A stretch of 64,000 bases of DNA from Pleodorina starrii. Lineage: Eukaryota > Chlorophyta > Chlorophyceae > Chlamydomonadales > Volvocaceae. Position 1 is the stretch's first letter; each line of letters begins with the position of its first letter. Of this stretch, positions 32,901-45,800 are shown piece after piece. The notes beneath the pieces were generated by a model, which was given only the letters and a program-made list of their open reading frames with translations, had not been told where the DNA came from and made no database searches. The stretch is from positions 4,452,001 to 4,516,000 of the forward strand of contig BRXU01000006.1 of the NCBI GenBank assembly GCA_030267565.1, in the 5' to 3' direction. The translations under genes were made by a program, and so were the position numbers.

Positions 32901-35900
32901 TTTATTTATGTCTTGTGGAAAGCGTTGCCCCTGGGCTGTCTTGTTTGCTGCTTAGTATTATTCTGCGGCTCACAAGGCGGCCAGCCTGTAAGGCTTAGCA
33001 AGTTTAAGTAACAAGTCAGAAATCAACAGACAAGTTGTAGGTCCTCACAGGAATATCACGTGAGGCCTGGTAACTTTACAAACGCAGCGTTCGCGCTCCG
33101 TTGGTAACTTATACGCGAAACGTTGCTCTGTTTGTGGGGCTATCCAGTACACACTATGGGTGATGTCCTAAACACTGAAATTACCCAGCAAGAAGGATGC
33201 GGTAAACAAGTTGACGGACGCTCGGACGGGCGCTCGTCAGCCGGTCGTACCTAACGGCAAACCTAACGGACTGGGAATTCTTGTTCCGTTAAGTGATGTG
33301 GCGCTTTGACCACGAAGTTGGTGCTGCGAGCCTGGAGATGAGCGGGCAGGTTGGATGTAGGAAGAAACTCTGGGATTGTGCTATGTGTGTATTTCCGCCG
33401 TTTCCGCTGGGACGGGTCCATCACAATCAGAGGATCACAATGAAGAAGACGATTGTACCGTTTGTTCAAGGTCTTTCCCATTAGTTTGGCGCTCCTGCTG
33501 CTGCTGCTTGCATTGGAAAAAGTGCTTCTTACTTAATCGTTACCGGCTCCTTTGAGGTCGACCACCGCTGAAGAGCAAAATGCAAAACGAAATTTACGCG
33601 ATGGATTAGTTGCAGATTTATTAGGTCAGCGCGCTTTCAACTCATATCTGCATCTCTTTTTCTTTCTTTTCGCCGACACGCTGGTCTGCGATCTGATTCG
33701 GGCCTCGACTGCTTCTCCTTCGGTGCCAGCGCATTACCCGCGACGGAGTCAATTTGCACACGAAGCACACTTTTGCGAAATCCTTAGCACCATTTTAATG
33801 TAGCATCGACCCCTTAGCCTGCTTCACACGGCGTTCGGCAGTGCATGACCTTCCGACAGCAAATTGGACTAAACTGTTAGCAGCTTTGCAACATTTAATA
33901 ATTATTGCACGGCTTAACTCTGACACAACGTACTGCAGCGCTTTGGTTACTTCGACGTCGCGCACGTCCTCGCATGTCTCCGCACGCAAATCAAATCCAA
34001 GCATACCCGCACGTCGCTACCGATCATCGCTTCTGCCAGTCTGTCGCAATTCAGTTTGAGCTGCCGGCATATGTAGGGGCGGCCGTTTCTTACTCCAAGC
34101 GGCGAACGCAGCACGGCGACGCTTCGTGCGCCGTGGTGACTGCAGCGACGGTCGCACAACGTTACAATGGGTCTGGAGCTCACTGTAACTCTACCTCTGT
34201 AACGACCACAACAACGACGCTTCGGTCTTTACAGCAGAACGCGCGGGGTTCGAGACGGGAGACGCATTATCGAGTAGTGCGCCAAGCACGAATGGGTCAC
34301 GATTCACCAACCAGCAAAGGGGCATATAAAGTACGATCACAACGTATTGTACCACAACTTTCAGTACAGTCAATGTCTGACAAGTGACAACATCCAATAT
34401 TATACAACCCTGACGTAGTAACAACATCCATGAACCATGATATGTGCCGCACGTGATTGCATACATACGGGCACACACACACACACACACACACGTATCA
34501 GGTTCCGCAAAGGCGATATGGGAACAGCGCGTAGTGCTACATTCGCCGTGTCAGGGTGTACTACATAACCGGTAGATTGACGTAGGCTGAGCGGTCTGTT
34601 GGGTTTCTGACGGAAGCGCATCGGCTCGAGGACTCAACAGCTCAGCAAACAAGCCAGAGCAAAGCACCTGGCTGCCCACACGCCAACGGTCCCGCACTGG
34701 AACGAATCTACCCGCAACCTGGACCATCCATTTGCTTCAGACCTTTCACTTTATTCATTAATTACAGGCCTTTCACGAACGGCCCGTAGCAGCTCACTCT
34801 AGGATCCAAACACGCGGCATTAGATAAACGGCTAGTCCTTGTATTATGCCAATATATTACGGGCGGAAAGTGCGCGAATACATACCAACCCGGCCACGCT
34901 TGATTGCACCCCGAACACCAAACATCCAACACCGAAGAGCGGCAGGCACGAAGCAGCCGTGACGGCCGTGAGACGGGCTGTGCCGGAAGCTTCCCAGGTC
35001 GCCACCGCATCTTTCGATTTTCGGCCATACGTACGTTTCGCGCCGGAATTGGGAAGCCGCTGGATAGTTGTGTTGACGGTTGGCGCAGGTTGACAACACA
35101 TTGCTCACGAACGGTCGCTATTTAAAAATCTCAACCGAAGCCCAGAAACTTTGTGGCTGCGGTTCGGAAGATCCAGCGAATTTCAACGACCATGTCAACG
35201 AGAAGTCAATGCCTGTCAACGTGCTGTCCCTCATTTTACCGCGTAAAACATGAATTCTGGGGCTAGCTTCATGGTTTCGTTTCTTGGTTTCGTTTCTTAG
35301 TGTCGCTTTGTGGGCGCTGCCCAGCCGTGCTGGTGCTCGGGGCACTCTGGGGGCATGTCATCCCATTCCCTGGGTGCTTGGAAATCAGCTGATGTGTTTT
35401 GGTCCCTCGCTTGTGGAGGCCCGTGGGGACTAAGGCGTCGCACCCATTTTCCCTCTCCAACGTCACGTGACCCCTCCCTCCTGCCGCCAATCAAACCCAA
35501 ACCTGGACGACCGACACTTACCAGGGCACGGCAACCTTCCGCCGCCCGCCCAGGCATTGCTGCGAAACCCCTAAAACCCTCCAGGAGCGACTCGCCCCCC
35601 TTCAGTCCCTGTGCTCACCACCTCCGGCAGCGTAGCTCGCCTATTCGGCTGCCCTCATAACAGGACGTGCTGCAGGATGCGGAGTGCTGGCGTGCGAGTA
35701 GTGCAACGCGCTCGACGTTCGACGCGAATCGAAGCGCCAGTACCTGAACGATTGTCGAATTCGACGACCGCCAATCAGGATCGGTCCGAGCGGGCGGCCG
35801 GGTCTGGGCTGTCTGCCGCTACGCAGACCTCCTTTGCTCTGTCGCCGCCTCCGCCTCTCCCGCCCGCGCCCTCCTGCTTACAGGTTCGCCGCGGATCTTC

Positions 35901-36413
35901 CATCTTCCTCCCACGTCCCGCCCCAGCGCCGGCCGCATGGGCCGCCCGCGGCAGCGAGGGGGCACCCAGAGCACCCAAGAATGCAACCGTCCCCCGCTGG
36001 CGCCGTCCCCCGCTGACAGCTCACTCGCACCCTCCCCTATCCACCGGCCGGATCACGTGCATGCACTACTCCACACACCCCGCCGCAGTCACACGCACAG
36101 TTCAATTTCTCCCCCATCTGGAACAGCATGCACGCCCACCACCACCCGGGTGCCCCCGCCCCCGCCTCACCCTCCCTGGACCTGCCTTCCCATCCCCTCC
36201 CCCCGCCCACCGACAGTGGCTAATAACCCATCACCCCTGTGCGCAAAGCAGTGGGCCTTAGGGCAGGAGTGCGCCCATGGATACATCTGGGTGCAGCGTG
36301 TCGTTAGTCGCGTGTTGATTTCCCCACCCCCCAGTGAGATTCTTCATTTTACGGCCCGACGCCGCACTTTGCGCGGGACTCGTCACTTGCGATTTGCTTG
36401 TTGCTTTTCCTTT
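32901..36413. other. 3.5-kb gene-poor region between kinase and sulfotransferase
   Basis: It contains the kinase promoter at its left end and the sulfotransferase 3' UTR at its right. TTACA at 35878-35882 (minus-strand TGTAA) is a possible poly(A) signal for the sulfotransferase, about 530 bases past its stop. An AC dinucleotide run lies at 34473-34494. No supported gene was seen; the GC content between about 33 and 35 kb is lower than in the genes. Confidence 0.4.
34473..34494. repeat. (AC)n microsatellite
   Basis: A run of about ten AC units in the gene-poor region upstream of the kinase. Confidence 0.8.
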
Positions 36414-39400
36414 TCACGCGGAGCTGCCGGCTGAGGCTGCTGCTGCGGTGGCGGCCTTCTTGGCGGTGTCCTCCCAAAGGAACCGCGGGTCGTCGCCCAT
36501 CAGCTTGGCCAGCTTCTGGTTGTAGGGCCGGTAAAAGTCCTGCGCGATTGGGTTGAACGGAACAAGAGCATGAGTCGAGTAATCGAGGCGAGAAGGCGAC
36601 CGTGATTGGTTGGGGCATATGGAGATGTGGGGCCGCTTCGGTTGGGGGGCAGAAGCGTGGGTAAGCGTCAGGCGCTTTGGGATTCGGGTCTAGGCAAGTC
36701 GCGCGTAGAAGGGGGGCGGAATGCGCTGCGATTCCGCGGAGGGGTCGCGCAGGGATTGTGGACGGCTTCAGGTGTCAGAACGGGGGCCAGAGAGCCGACC
36801 CCGTACCCAATATCCACCAAAAAAACACCCACTCCTTCCAGAAGACTTGCCAGACACCAACCCCCGACCGAAACAACCGCCACGTCCAGGTACGACGCGC
36901 CGTACCTCCAGAATCTTGCGCGTCTGCGGCCACATGCGCGGGTACTTTTCGCTCTGCGCGTTGAAGCGGCGCAGGCGCATCATGGTGGTCGTCTCCTCGT
37001 CGGTCAGGTCGCGCATGCCTGGATGCCGTGGACAGGGGCAAGGAGGAGGGAATGGCGGAGGGGGTTGTGGAGAGGTCAGCGAGGTGCGCACGGACACAGA
37101 GACAGACGAATGACCCAGATAGTTCAGCTGGTCACCTGTCTGTCAGGTAGGCAGACAGGCGAAAAGGCGGGCAGGCAAGCAGGCAGATCAGCAGCAGGGG
37201 CGCAAGACAGGCTTCCATCATCGCGCCGAGGCCCCGTCAACTGTCGCGATGCGGCGGTCCGAATCGGATAGGGCAGCCGCTGGCGCCTCCCTGGACTTCC
37301 CCGCTCCTCCTGACAGCGGGCGTGCACCGCACATACACAGATGCACGTGCCCACACATTTGCCCGCGCCTTCTCCGTGGGGAGCGCCTCCTGTCCTTTCC
37401 CAACTCTGCTCTATGGAAAATGACTACGCCGCACCCTCGTTGCACACGCGCTCAAAACACTTCTCACGCCCGCTCACCCAGGAACTTAATGACGGCCTGG
37501 ATGTGCTCCTGAGGTTGCCGTTGCGGTTGTGGAGTGGAATGAGGAGTAGGGAGGGTGAGGAGAGGGGTGTAGTGCGGCGTGGCGCGGAGGAGAGCAGAGG
37601 CAGATGGCGAGATGGGACGGGGAAGAAGGAAGAGGTCGCCGGGGAAGGGTGCGAGGTGAGGGGGAGGATGAGAGGCGCGGCGGACCGGCGAGCAGGGGAA
37701 GATTCGTCTACTAAGCAGTCCGGGGCAAGAGGGCTGAGGGCCGGGGTAGAAGGACCGGCGGCAAACCGGGCGGGCGCAGAGCGGGCGAGAGGCCGCCCCG
37801 TAGCAATGGATGACGCCCGCCCGCCCGCCTGGCGACCCACCAACCCTGCCCTGCACTCCTCAATGCACCCAAACGGGGAGCCGCCAATCCCAGACGAACG
37901 CAAACACACACACAACAGCCCCTCGCCCCCTCGCCCCCTTCCCCTCGCAGCCCCTCTGCCCCTCCCTCGCCCCTTCCCTCACCCTCGGCGCCGCCTTGTA
38001 GTCCTCCGTGCGCAGGAACATGAGCTGCTCGCGAGGGAAGACGCTCGTCCATGCGTCCACGAACTCGCTGTACATGCCCTTGACCAGCTGCTGCGGCTCG
38101 TAGCGCTTGACGCACTCCGCCACACCGAAGCGCTGCTCACACGAGGTCCACAGCTGCGCACAGGCAGCGGCAGCGCGGGATGGGGAGGGGAAGGGGGAGG
38201 GTAATGGGAAAGGGGTTATCCACGTATAGGCCGGAGCCCGTGAACGGTATCGAATCAGAAAAATTCTGGGGAAGGGGGGGAGGGCGCATGGAATATGAAA
38301 GAGCAAAGGGGCAAGCAGGTTCCTCTCTGTCTTCCATGCCCCCTTGGGGGGAAGGGGGCATGGAAGGCAGAGAGAAACGAGCACACGAATGTTCAAGACC
38401 CGCCAGACAATCAGTCGCGCGGGGAGACGGGAGGATGGGCGACAGTTCGGAGGCTCCCCAAGACCCCAACAAGGGATGACCAGCAAGGGATGACTCGCAA
38501 GGGGTCGTCCCTACATTCCTTCGCTGCGGTTTCGTCCTTCGTGTCCTATACGCAGCACGGGCTGAAGGCGGCGGTCTGCGGAGCAGGTGTGGGAAGGAGA
38601 TGAAGGCGCCCGCGTCGCAACGACGCGCGGGTCCGAGGACGCCGGAAACTTCAACCCAAGAGGAAACCAAAGCCCGCAAGTCACGAAAGCTCTAAAACCC
38701 ATCTCCTTGCACGCCCACCCGCCCACAGCCCCCACCTTGATGTCTCGCTCCACCCGCTCGTGGAACTTGTCGGGGCCCTCAAAGGGGTCGGAGGGCCGCC
38801 GCCTGGTGCGATGGTGGGATGCGTGTCATACCAGGCGGGGATGTGGGTTTAACATTGCGACAGTGATGGTGGTGGTGCAGGTGATGATTATGGTGGTGGT
38901 GATTGTGATTGTGATGGTGTTGGTGGTGATAATGGTGGTGGTGGCGGGGTTGACGAGGTGTGGTAGCATTAGGAGGGGCGGGGCGAGGGGGGGGTCGCAG
39001 CCAGCGAGAGAACACGAGACCGTGAGATCAGGAGGTCGAATGGAGGTCAGGCCGAGGGCGCTAGTCGAGGACGCTAGGATGACGGCAGCCGGCCAGGCAG
39101 ACACCCATGGGTCATCATCTCGTTACGCCCCGGGGCACGGCACATGGCGCGCGTGCCGCACATCAGCTGTCGTGCTGTCGTACCTGTAGTAGTGGAATGC
39201 CGAGTAGTAGCGGGAGACGGGGTCGCGCATAATGATGATCTGCGGGTCGGCCGGGGGGGTGGGGGCAGAGGGGTGAGGAGGGGAGTCGAGAGAGGAGTTG
39301 TGGTCCCTTGGGGAGCAATGAGCAGCAATGGGGGGGGGCAACACCCATCGTGTCACCTCCATTGCGCCTCCATTGCTCCCTGCCGTGCGCCGCCGCATCC

Positions 39401-42400
39401 GCAGTTCCGCACCCGCCCCCGCACCCCACCCCTTCACCTGCCGTAGCCCTCTCGGCCCTTCCCAGCCCCTCCACCCTTCCCCTCCTTGCCGCAAGTGGGA
39501 GAGCCACCAGCCCACCACCTGCCCCCCCCCGCGGACAGACGTCACTGCGTAACAACCAGCGCCCTCCTTTGCCCTCCTTTGCCCGCGACAGGATACGAAA
39601 AATATGCCAAGTCGTACGGTATATCGTACCTGACGCTGGTACGGCTGCGCCTCGTAGATCAGCTGGGCCAGGGTCACGTTGGTTTTAAGGCGCGCCAGGC
39701 CACTGCGTTGGGCCCATAAAAGGGGATTAAGGGAGTGAAGTGACAGTTGCAAGGATTTACGTGTTTGCGCAGTCGCTCCTCGTTACCGGTTCTTTTGCTG
39801 ACGTCCCACTGTTCCCATCACCTCGCTTTCCTCCCCACCCTCCCCACCCTCCCTCCCTCCCTCTCTCCCTCCCTCCCTCCCTCCCTCCCATTCTCCCTCC
39901 CCCCCTCCTCACCGCACGAAGGTGAAGACGCCCGTGTAGGTGTTGGACGAGGCCTCGCCCACAATCGCCTGCGGTCAGCCAGTCAACCAGCAAACGAACC
40001 CAGCCAGCCAACTGAGTCTGCCAGTCAGCCAGCCAAGCGCCAGGAGCATTTCCGTCAACGCAGCAAGCCAGCGGCCAGCGGCCAGCTGGCAGCGAGGGCC
40101 GCGCAGGGGGCGAGGCAACGAGAGGGAGAAGCATGGTGTGCCATGTACGACAATGTCGCATGTCGTACAAACCAAGGGGTAAGGAAAAAAGAGAGTGACC
40201 CACCAGGGGGTTGGTACGGATCACGGACGCGCCCTTCTCGAAGAGGTTGACGTAGCCGTCAAAGTCGCCGTTGGGGGGTGCCGTACAGGCGCCCTTGGGC
40301 GGGTATGGGCACTCGTCCCAAAAGTGGGGGCCCTTGGCGCCCTCGGCCATGTCGGGGTGCCGGGTCAGCCTGCCGTACAGATCCGTCGTACCGCACTTGG
40401 AGACGCCGATGATTTGATAGTACGGAGCGCAGCGGAAGCGGCCGCTGGCGTCCGTCCAGCAGGGGTTGCGGTAGCTCTTGTCAAAGGCCTGTCGCAAGGG
40501 GCGCAGCACGACAGCACACAGCACGCAGCACACAGCGTGTCGCGTCAAACCAAGTTTCGGTTCTTCCTGCACATGTTGAGTGCGTGCGTGTATGTGCGTG
40601 TGTGTATGTGTGTGTGCGTACGCGTGTGTGTGTGTTGTTACACGTCTTCCGGACCGAACGCTGGCCAAGGGACGCTGCTAGCGACCCAGAAGGGGGGGCG
40701 CTCCCGCACCCCGGCGCGGACACCGCCGCGGCACTCTTTGCTGCCGCCGGGGAGAGGCAGAGGGGTCGTAAAAGGCCGCAATCCTCCTTCAGTGCTCGCT
40801 CTAAGAGCCTGCGCATGCTGACAGAGCGCTGCTGAAGCTCCCAAGCAACCAGAGGCCAGGCTGTTGCTTCTGGCCTCTTGCTCGCTGTCCTGTCCGCCTA
40901 GATCACAGACAGCAGCTGCCGGCGCCACCAAAGCGTCCGGTAGCCACCCGCCCTCACGTCCTTGGGAGTACCCAGGAAAGGAAGTCGACCGAAAGAAATG
41001 TGATGTGTATGGGTAGGGACTCACGACCTCCCCACACAAACAACACGACTTCCCCCAGAAAGCCGGACGGGGTATCGGGGTCTCCCCGCCGCCGCCGCGC
41101 CCCAGCCCCACTTCCCTAGCACCATGCACGCACCATGACGTCCATGACGACCCACACCTGGGCCTGAGTCGTGCATTAGATTAACGGTACCGCATCCGTT
41201 GCATTGTTGTCTCTACACCAAACACCAATCGCACACTGTGGGCAGGGGCCCACACGGCCGTACCAATCGTACACGACACACGGACGTACCTTGGGGAGCA
41301 CCTCCCAGGTGTCGGGCGCGGCCTTGACGATCTCATCGTGGGTGGCGGAGGGCCGGAAGCTGGCCCACACGTCGGCCACGTGATAGCTGGGCGCGGTGAC
41401 CTGGGGGGAGGGGGAAGGGGGTTGAAGGTGGGGGTTAGAGTGTGTGGGTACAGTCATAAAGAGGCGAGTTCATAAAGAGGCGAGAACCTGATCTGATCTG
41501 ATCTGATCCGACGCGACCCACATCGCGCCAGGCGGATGTGGGTCAGTTGCACCGACCCGCCAGGCCAGGCTGTGTCAGTTGTCCCGACCCGATCTGCATC
41601 CGCCGACGGCCGAGGGCCCGACACACATCGCCTGGCGCGAATCCAGATGTCCAAACAGACACCGAGGGAGCGCGCCAACGTATTAACTGTCAACTGCCAA
41701 CCTCCAGCGGCCAACTGCCAACCGGCGGCTGGCTGCCCAGCTCTCAACCTGAATGTCTTTCTGCAGCGGTACCGACCGCTGCTCGTCCGTTGCCGGCCGC
41801 TGCTCATCCGCCTCGGAGGCGTGATGAGCCAACCAGGCGGACGAGCAGCACAAATCTCGCATCTCTAGCAATCTGGCCGAATGATAGCGATTTGTTGCAA
41901 GCCAGCTAAGCAGGCGCTGGTACGCGTGGGTTTGCAGGCGTAAGCTTACTCCCACACGTGGGCATGCAGGTGTGAGCTTACCCCTGAGGCAAGGCGAACC
42001 CCCTCCCCTTCGACGTACTTTCGCCCCGTGGCGGAGCGTACGTGCCTTCTCCCTTTTTCCTCGCCTGGCTGATCGTTTGCTTTGGTACGGATTTTACATA
42101 CCGTGTGATGCCTTTCCAGGCGCCGCCGCTCACCTTGGCAAGGTAGGACGTGGGGTTGATTTCTTGGGCATGCGCCACGGCAACCGCCAAGATGATGCTG
42201 CGAGGGCCGACGAATGGACAGGGGGATTGTCACGCTCTGCGCAGATCGCTGCATCAAGCTTGTGACGGATGGGCACGTGCTTGGGTCGGCAGGGTTGGTC
42301 GAATTGCGCAGCATGGGTCGAAGCAACAGCCGCTGGCGGACAGGGTTTCGGGACGCGGCGAGCCCAGTTGAATGATCTACGTAGCCAGTACTTACGCAAG

Positions 42401-42412
42401 GGCACGCAGCAT
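36414..42412 (-). CDS. Secreted/Golgi carbohydrate sulfotransferase (CHST15-like)
   Basis: Predicted 397 aa from 13 exons, complement(36414..36539, 36906..37018, 37478..37508, 37983..38153, 38736..38802, 39184..39239, 39630..39702, 39913..39968, 40204..40488, 41134..41157, 41290..41400, 42134..42197, 42396..42412); every junction is in phase. A 17-nt first exon plus the second exon give the signal peptide MLRALAIILAVAVAHA. The PAPS-binding loops are clear: 5'-PSB IIGVSKCGTTDLYGRL (about 98-113) and 3'-PB IIIMRDPVSRYYSAFHYYR (211-229). Other family landmarks are KGPHFWDECPY, EASSNTYTG and DFYRPYNQKLAKLMG near the C-terminus. It should transfer sulfate from PAPS to a glycan in the secretory pathway; volvocine extracellular matrix is rich in sulfated glycans, so a matrix role is a reasonable inference. 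The acceptor is unknown. The 24-nt exon 41134..41157 (VWVVMDVM) fits phase but is short. Confidence 0.88.
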
Positions 42413-42868
42413 TCTTATATGTTGACTGCCAGCCTGATGGGACGCAACTTGCAGACGGCGCATAGTCGCCTTCCGCCGCTGACTCCCGTTGGATCAGCCA
42501 ACAAGCTATTGACCACTGTCACGTCGCCTTGATGGGCGCTACTCGCCGGCGCGCTGCAACTATTCGTAACTGCACGAGTTGTATATGATAGAAAGCCGCA
42601 CAGCGACTTCTGATGCACGGTCAGTCGGTCATCTATATGTGCACGTTTGGCATAAGCACTCCTACATGTGGGGTACATGTGTTCTGAGGGAGGCCTTAAG
42701 TTTTGGCCTCGCGACGATGGTTCGCCGTGCAACTGCCGTTCGTCCATTGAAAAGAACCAACTGGCAGTGACGATTCGTGTCATCAATATCATCTGCAGTC
42801 AAAGCTGATTTGAAATAATATTGGGAACTTCCATTTTTGCGAGTATCACCTTTGCGCTACTCAACGAA
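42413..42868. promoter_or_regulatory. Divergent promoter region between sulfotransferase (-) and UBX gene (+)
   Basis: Only 456 bases separate the two start codons, so both promoters and 5' UTRs share this stretch. No clear TATA box or operator was recognised. Confidence 0.4.
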
Positions 42869-45800
42869 ATGTCCCGGCTCAAAATGTCGCCCGAGACGCA
42901 GACGTTTGTGACATCTTTGTTTGTGTTATTGCTGGGATATGTAATTGTTCATCGTCAATATTACCTGCACGAGTTTCCGAACGATGCGCGGCGAGCACTG
43001 GACCCGCGTCACTACACGCTTTTGCCCAGAACCAGCTGGGGTATTGCAGGTAAAGTTGTATTGGAATGGGTTACAAGATCCAGATAGCATTGTTGCCGAC
43101 TGGCCCCCGGGGGACACGTCGTCGGATCTGGCGGTTGGCAGAGCCCCAACCTCGTCCCGGTGCGCACGAATCCATAATACCAGGCATGAAGGCTGAATGC
43201 TGTCATTCACGCTCTGGTCTGTCGGTGGTGGTACAGCGGTCCCTGACTGAGCCTCGGTTCTCCAAAACCCGTGGCTTCCCTGTGACCCTGACCATTTTGA
43301 CGCCTGTCCGTAAGTTTGGCGGTGGTGGTACAGCGGTCCCTGACTGGGTCCCGTGCAGAACCAATCGAACTCCACCTCGTTCACCTCTCTGTCTCTGTCA
43401 CTGGCCCCGCCCAGCATGCCTCAGCCCCTCCACTCCGCCCCCGCGCCCGTGCCGCTTCGGCCCCCCGTTCCGCAGTCCGCTGCGTTCTGCTGTTTTTCGC
43501 CTACAAGGCCTTCAGGCGACTCCAGGAGCTGTGGCAGAAGCGCCAGGAGCGGTTGGCGGCGGAGCGTCGCGCCGCCGCCAACGAGGCCGCCCGGCGGGCT
43601 CTGGCGGAGGAGCTGCAGCAGGCCACATCGCGGGCAGGTGGGTGTGTGGGTTGCTGGGTGGATAGGTGGAGAATAACGTTCTGCATGTAGGCGATCTTTA
43701 TGGCTGGGTGTCTGGGTGGGTGCCTGAGTGGCCAAGCCGGCCACTTCGCCGCCCTGCCAAAGCAGCTGCCCAATGAGCCGTGGGAGGTTGTTGGAAGCTG
43801 TTAGAAACCGCCCGGCGCCATCCTGAGTCTGAGTGACCAACCGCGTCACCCCGTCCCAGCCAGGAGCTCTGCGCACGTTGGGTCATACCGCGCTTGGGTT
43901 CTCCCATTCACAACCCCTGTCTCCCTCCCGCTTGGCTCCGCAGCCGCTGCGGCGCTGGAGGCGGAGCGCCTGAAGCGAAGCGCCGCAGCGCAGGAGGTGC
44001 GGCTCGGGGAGGCGGCGGCGGGGAGGCGGCGGCGAGGGCGCGGCGAGGGCACGGCGCTTTGGGGGGCGCGCGACGCCCTGCCTGGTGGCTGCTGTTGCCT
44101 GGTAGTTTATGAACGGACGTGTGCTACTCTTCGTACCGCAGGCGGAGGCCGCTCGGCCAAACCAGGAGGCGGCGGCAGCGGAGCGTGATGCCGGGCGGGC
44201 TACCGCACAGGTGGGTTGCGGCTGCGGCGAAGCTGCGGCTGGGGCTGGGCCGGGGCCGGGGGCTAGGACAGTACAAGGCGTGAGAATGAGCGAATACGGG
44301 ACTTATACGGGAGGTGTAACTTGAGATACGGAGCTAAGGACTGGGGGAGTGGTTGGTGGCGGACCCGGAGCCTGAAACCAACGTATCCTCGCGGACGCGA
44401 ACAAGGAGGAGGCCCGGTGGCGGCAGCGCCACCGAAGGTCACGGCTGCCTGCCTGCCTGCCTCACTATGCCATGTATATACCGAGAGCGTGCGCGTCTGC
44501 ATGCGCGCGTGTGTGCCTGTGCGCCTGTTCTCTCCCGCCTGCCCGGGGCTGCAGGCTGCGCGGCAACAAGACGTGTCGAGCGCTGCGGCGGCGGAGGCGG
44601 AGGCCGCCGCTCGCGCCACTGCGGCGGCGGCGGAGGCCGCGACGTCAGCGCGCGGCGCTGCGGCGCGGGGGGAGGCGGAGCGCGCCGGCGGCAAGGCGGC
44701 TTGGCTGGATCGGCTGCAGGCGCAGCAGAACGAGGCGGCTGCCGCCGCCGCCGCGGCGGCGGCGGCGGCCAAGGCCGCCAAGGCCAAGGCGGCGGCAGCC
44801 GCCGCCGCGGCCGACGCAGAGAGCGCTGACGCCACCGCGCCGGTGGCGTCGGCGCCAGCGGCGGCGGCCGCGGCGGCGGCGGCCCGCAGCGAAGCTGCTG
44901 TCGGCAGCGCCGGCACCACTGCCGCGGACGGCGGCGGCGGCGGCGGCGGCAACGGCTCCGCTGCGGCGATGTCTCGTCCCAAGTCCAGTGCAAGCATGGT
45001 GTCACTGCGGGAGGCCCAGGAGGCGGAGGAGCGGCAGCGGCAGTGGCTGCAGCAGCTGTCGGTACGTCGGGTCGCGGTCGTGTCGTGCACCCGGGTGTTC
45101 GCTGTCCGTCCGCTCCCGCCTGATGACCTCGCGCCTGCGTCACTATTGGAGGAGCAGCTGTGCATGTTGAAAAGAGGAGCTGCGCTATCTGTTCGGTTGC
45201 GTGAAGAGCATACGTAAGGAGCAAAGTAGGCAACTTTGCAAAGGCAACCCCGCAACCCCCTCTGTGTGTGTGTTGCCGGGCGCGCAGACGAACCCGTCGC
45301 TGTCTCCCCTACAAGTGGAGGCGATGCAGCAAGAGAGGGAGCTGAAGGCGCAGCAGGTTGGTCTGTCGGCCTGGGGCGTGCCGTACCTGTCGGGCGCCGT
45401 ACCCACCCCAGCCGCACAGTGACCGTACTGTACGGCATGTGACTATGACGGGGCCTGTCGTACACACTGCAGGACGCCGAGTACGAGGCGGCCCTCGAGG
45501 CGGACCGGCAGCGCGCGGAGGAGCGGGCGGCGGCGGAGGCGGCCGCGGCGGCGGAGGCGGAAGCGAAGGCGGCGGAAGAAGCGGCGGAGGCGGCTGCGGA
45601 GGCGGAGCGGCGGCAAAAGCTTGAGGAGCTCCGGCAGCGGGCGAGGGAGTCGCTGCCGGTGAGTTAATGTGACCGACACGGCGATTTCCCGTTGAAGTAG
45701 TGCCATTTGAAGCGCCCTTGTTGCCCGGTGCATGTGCGTCGTTCCTGCGGGATTGGCCCAATTGATGCAACGGGTTGTATGACGTACACATGCGGATGTA

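Noticed and set aside
34251..34283. GGTTCGAGACGGG resembling a tRNA T-arm
   Set aside because: No matching acceptor stem, D-arm or anticodon arm was found upstream.
44263..45465. 400-codon minus-strand frame
   Set aside because: It is antisense to the Ala-rich exon of the UBX gene, whose frame is supported by in-phase splicing and a UBX domain.
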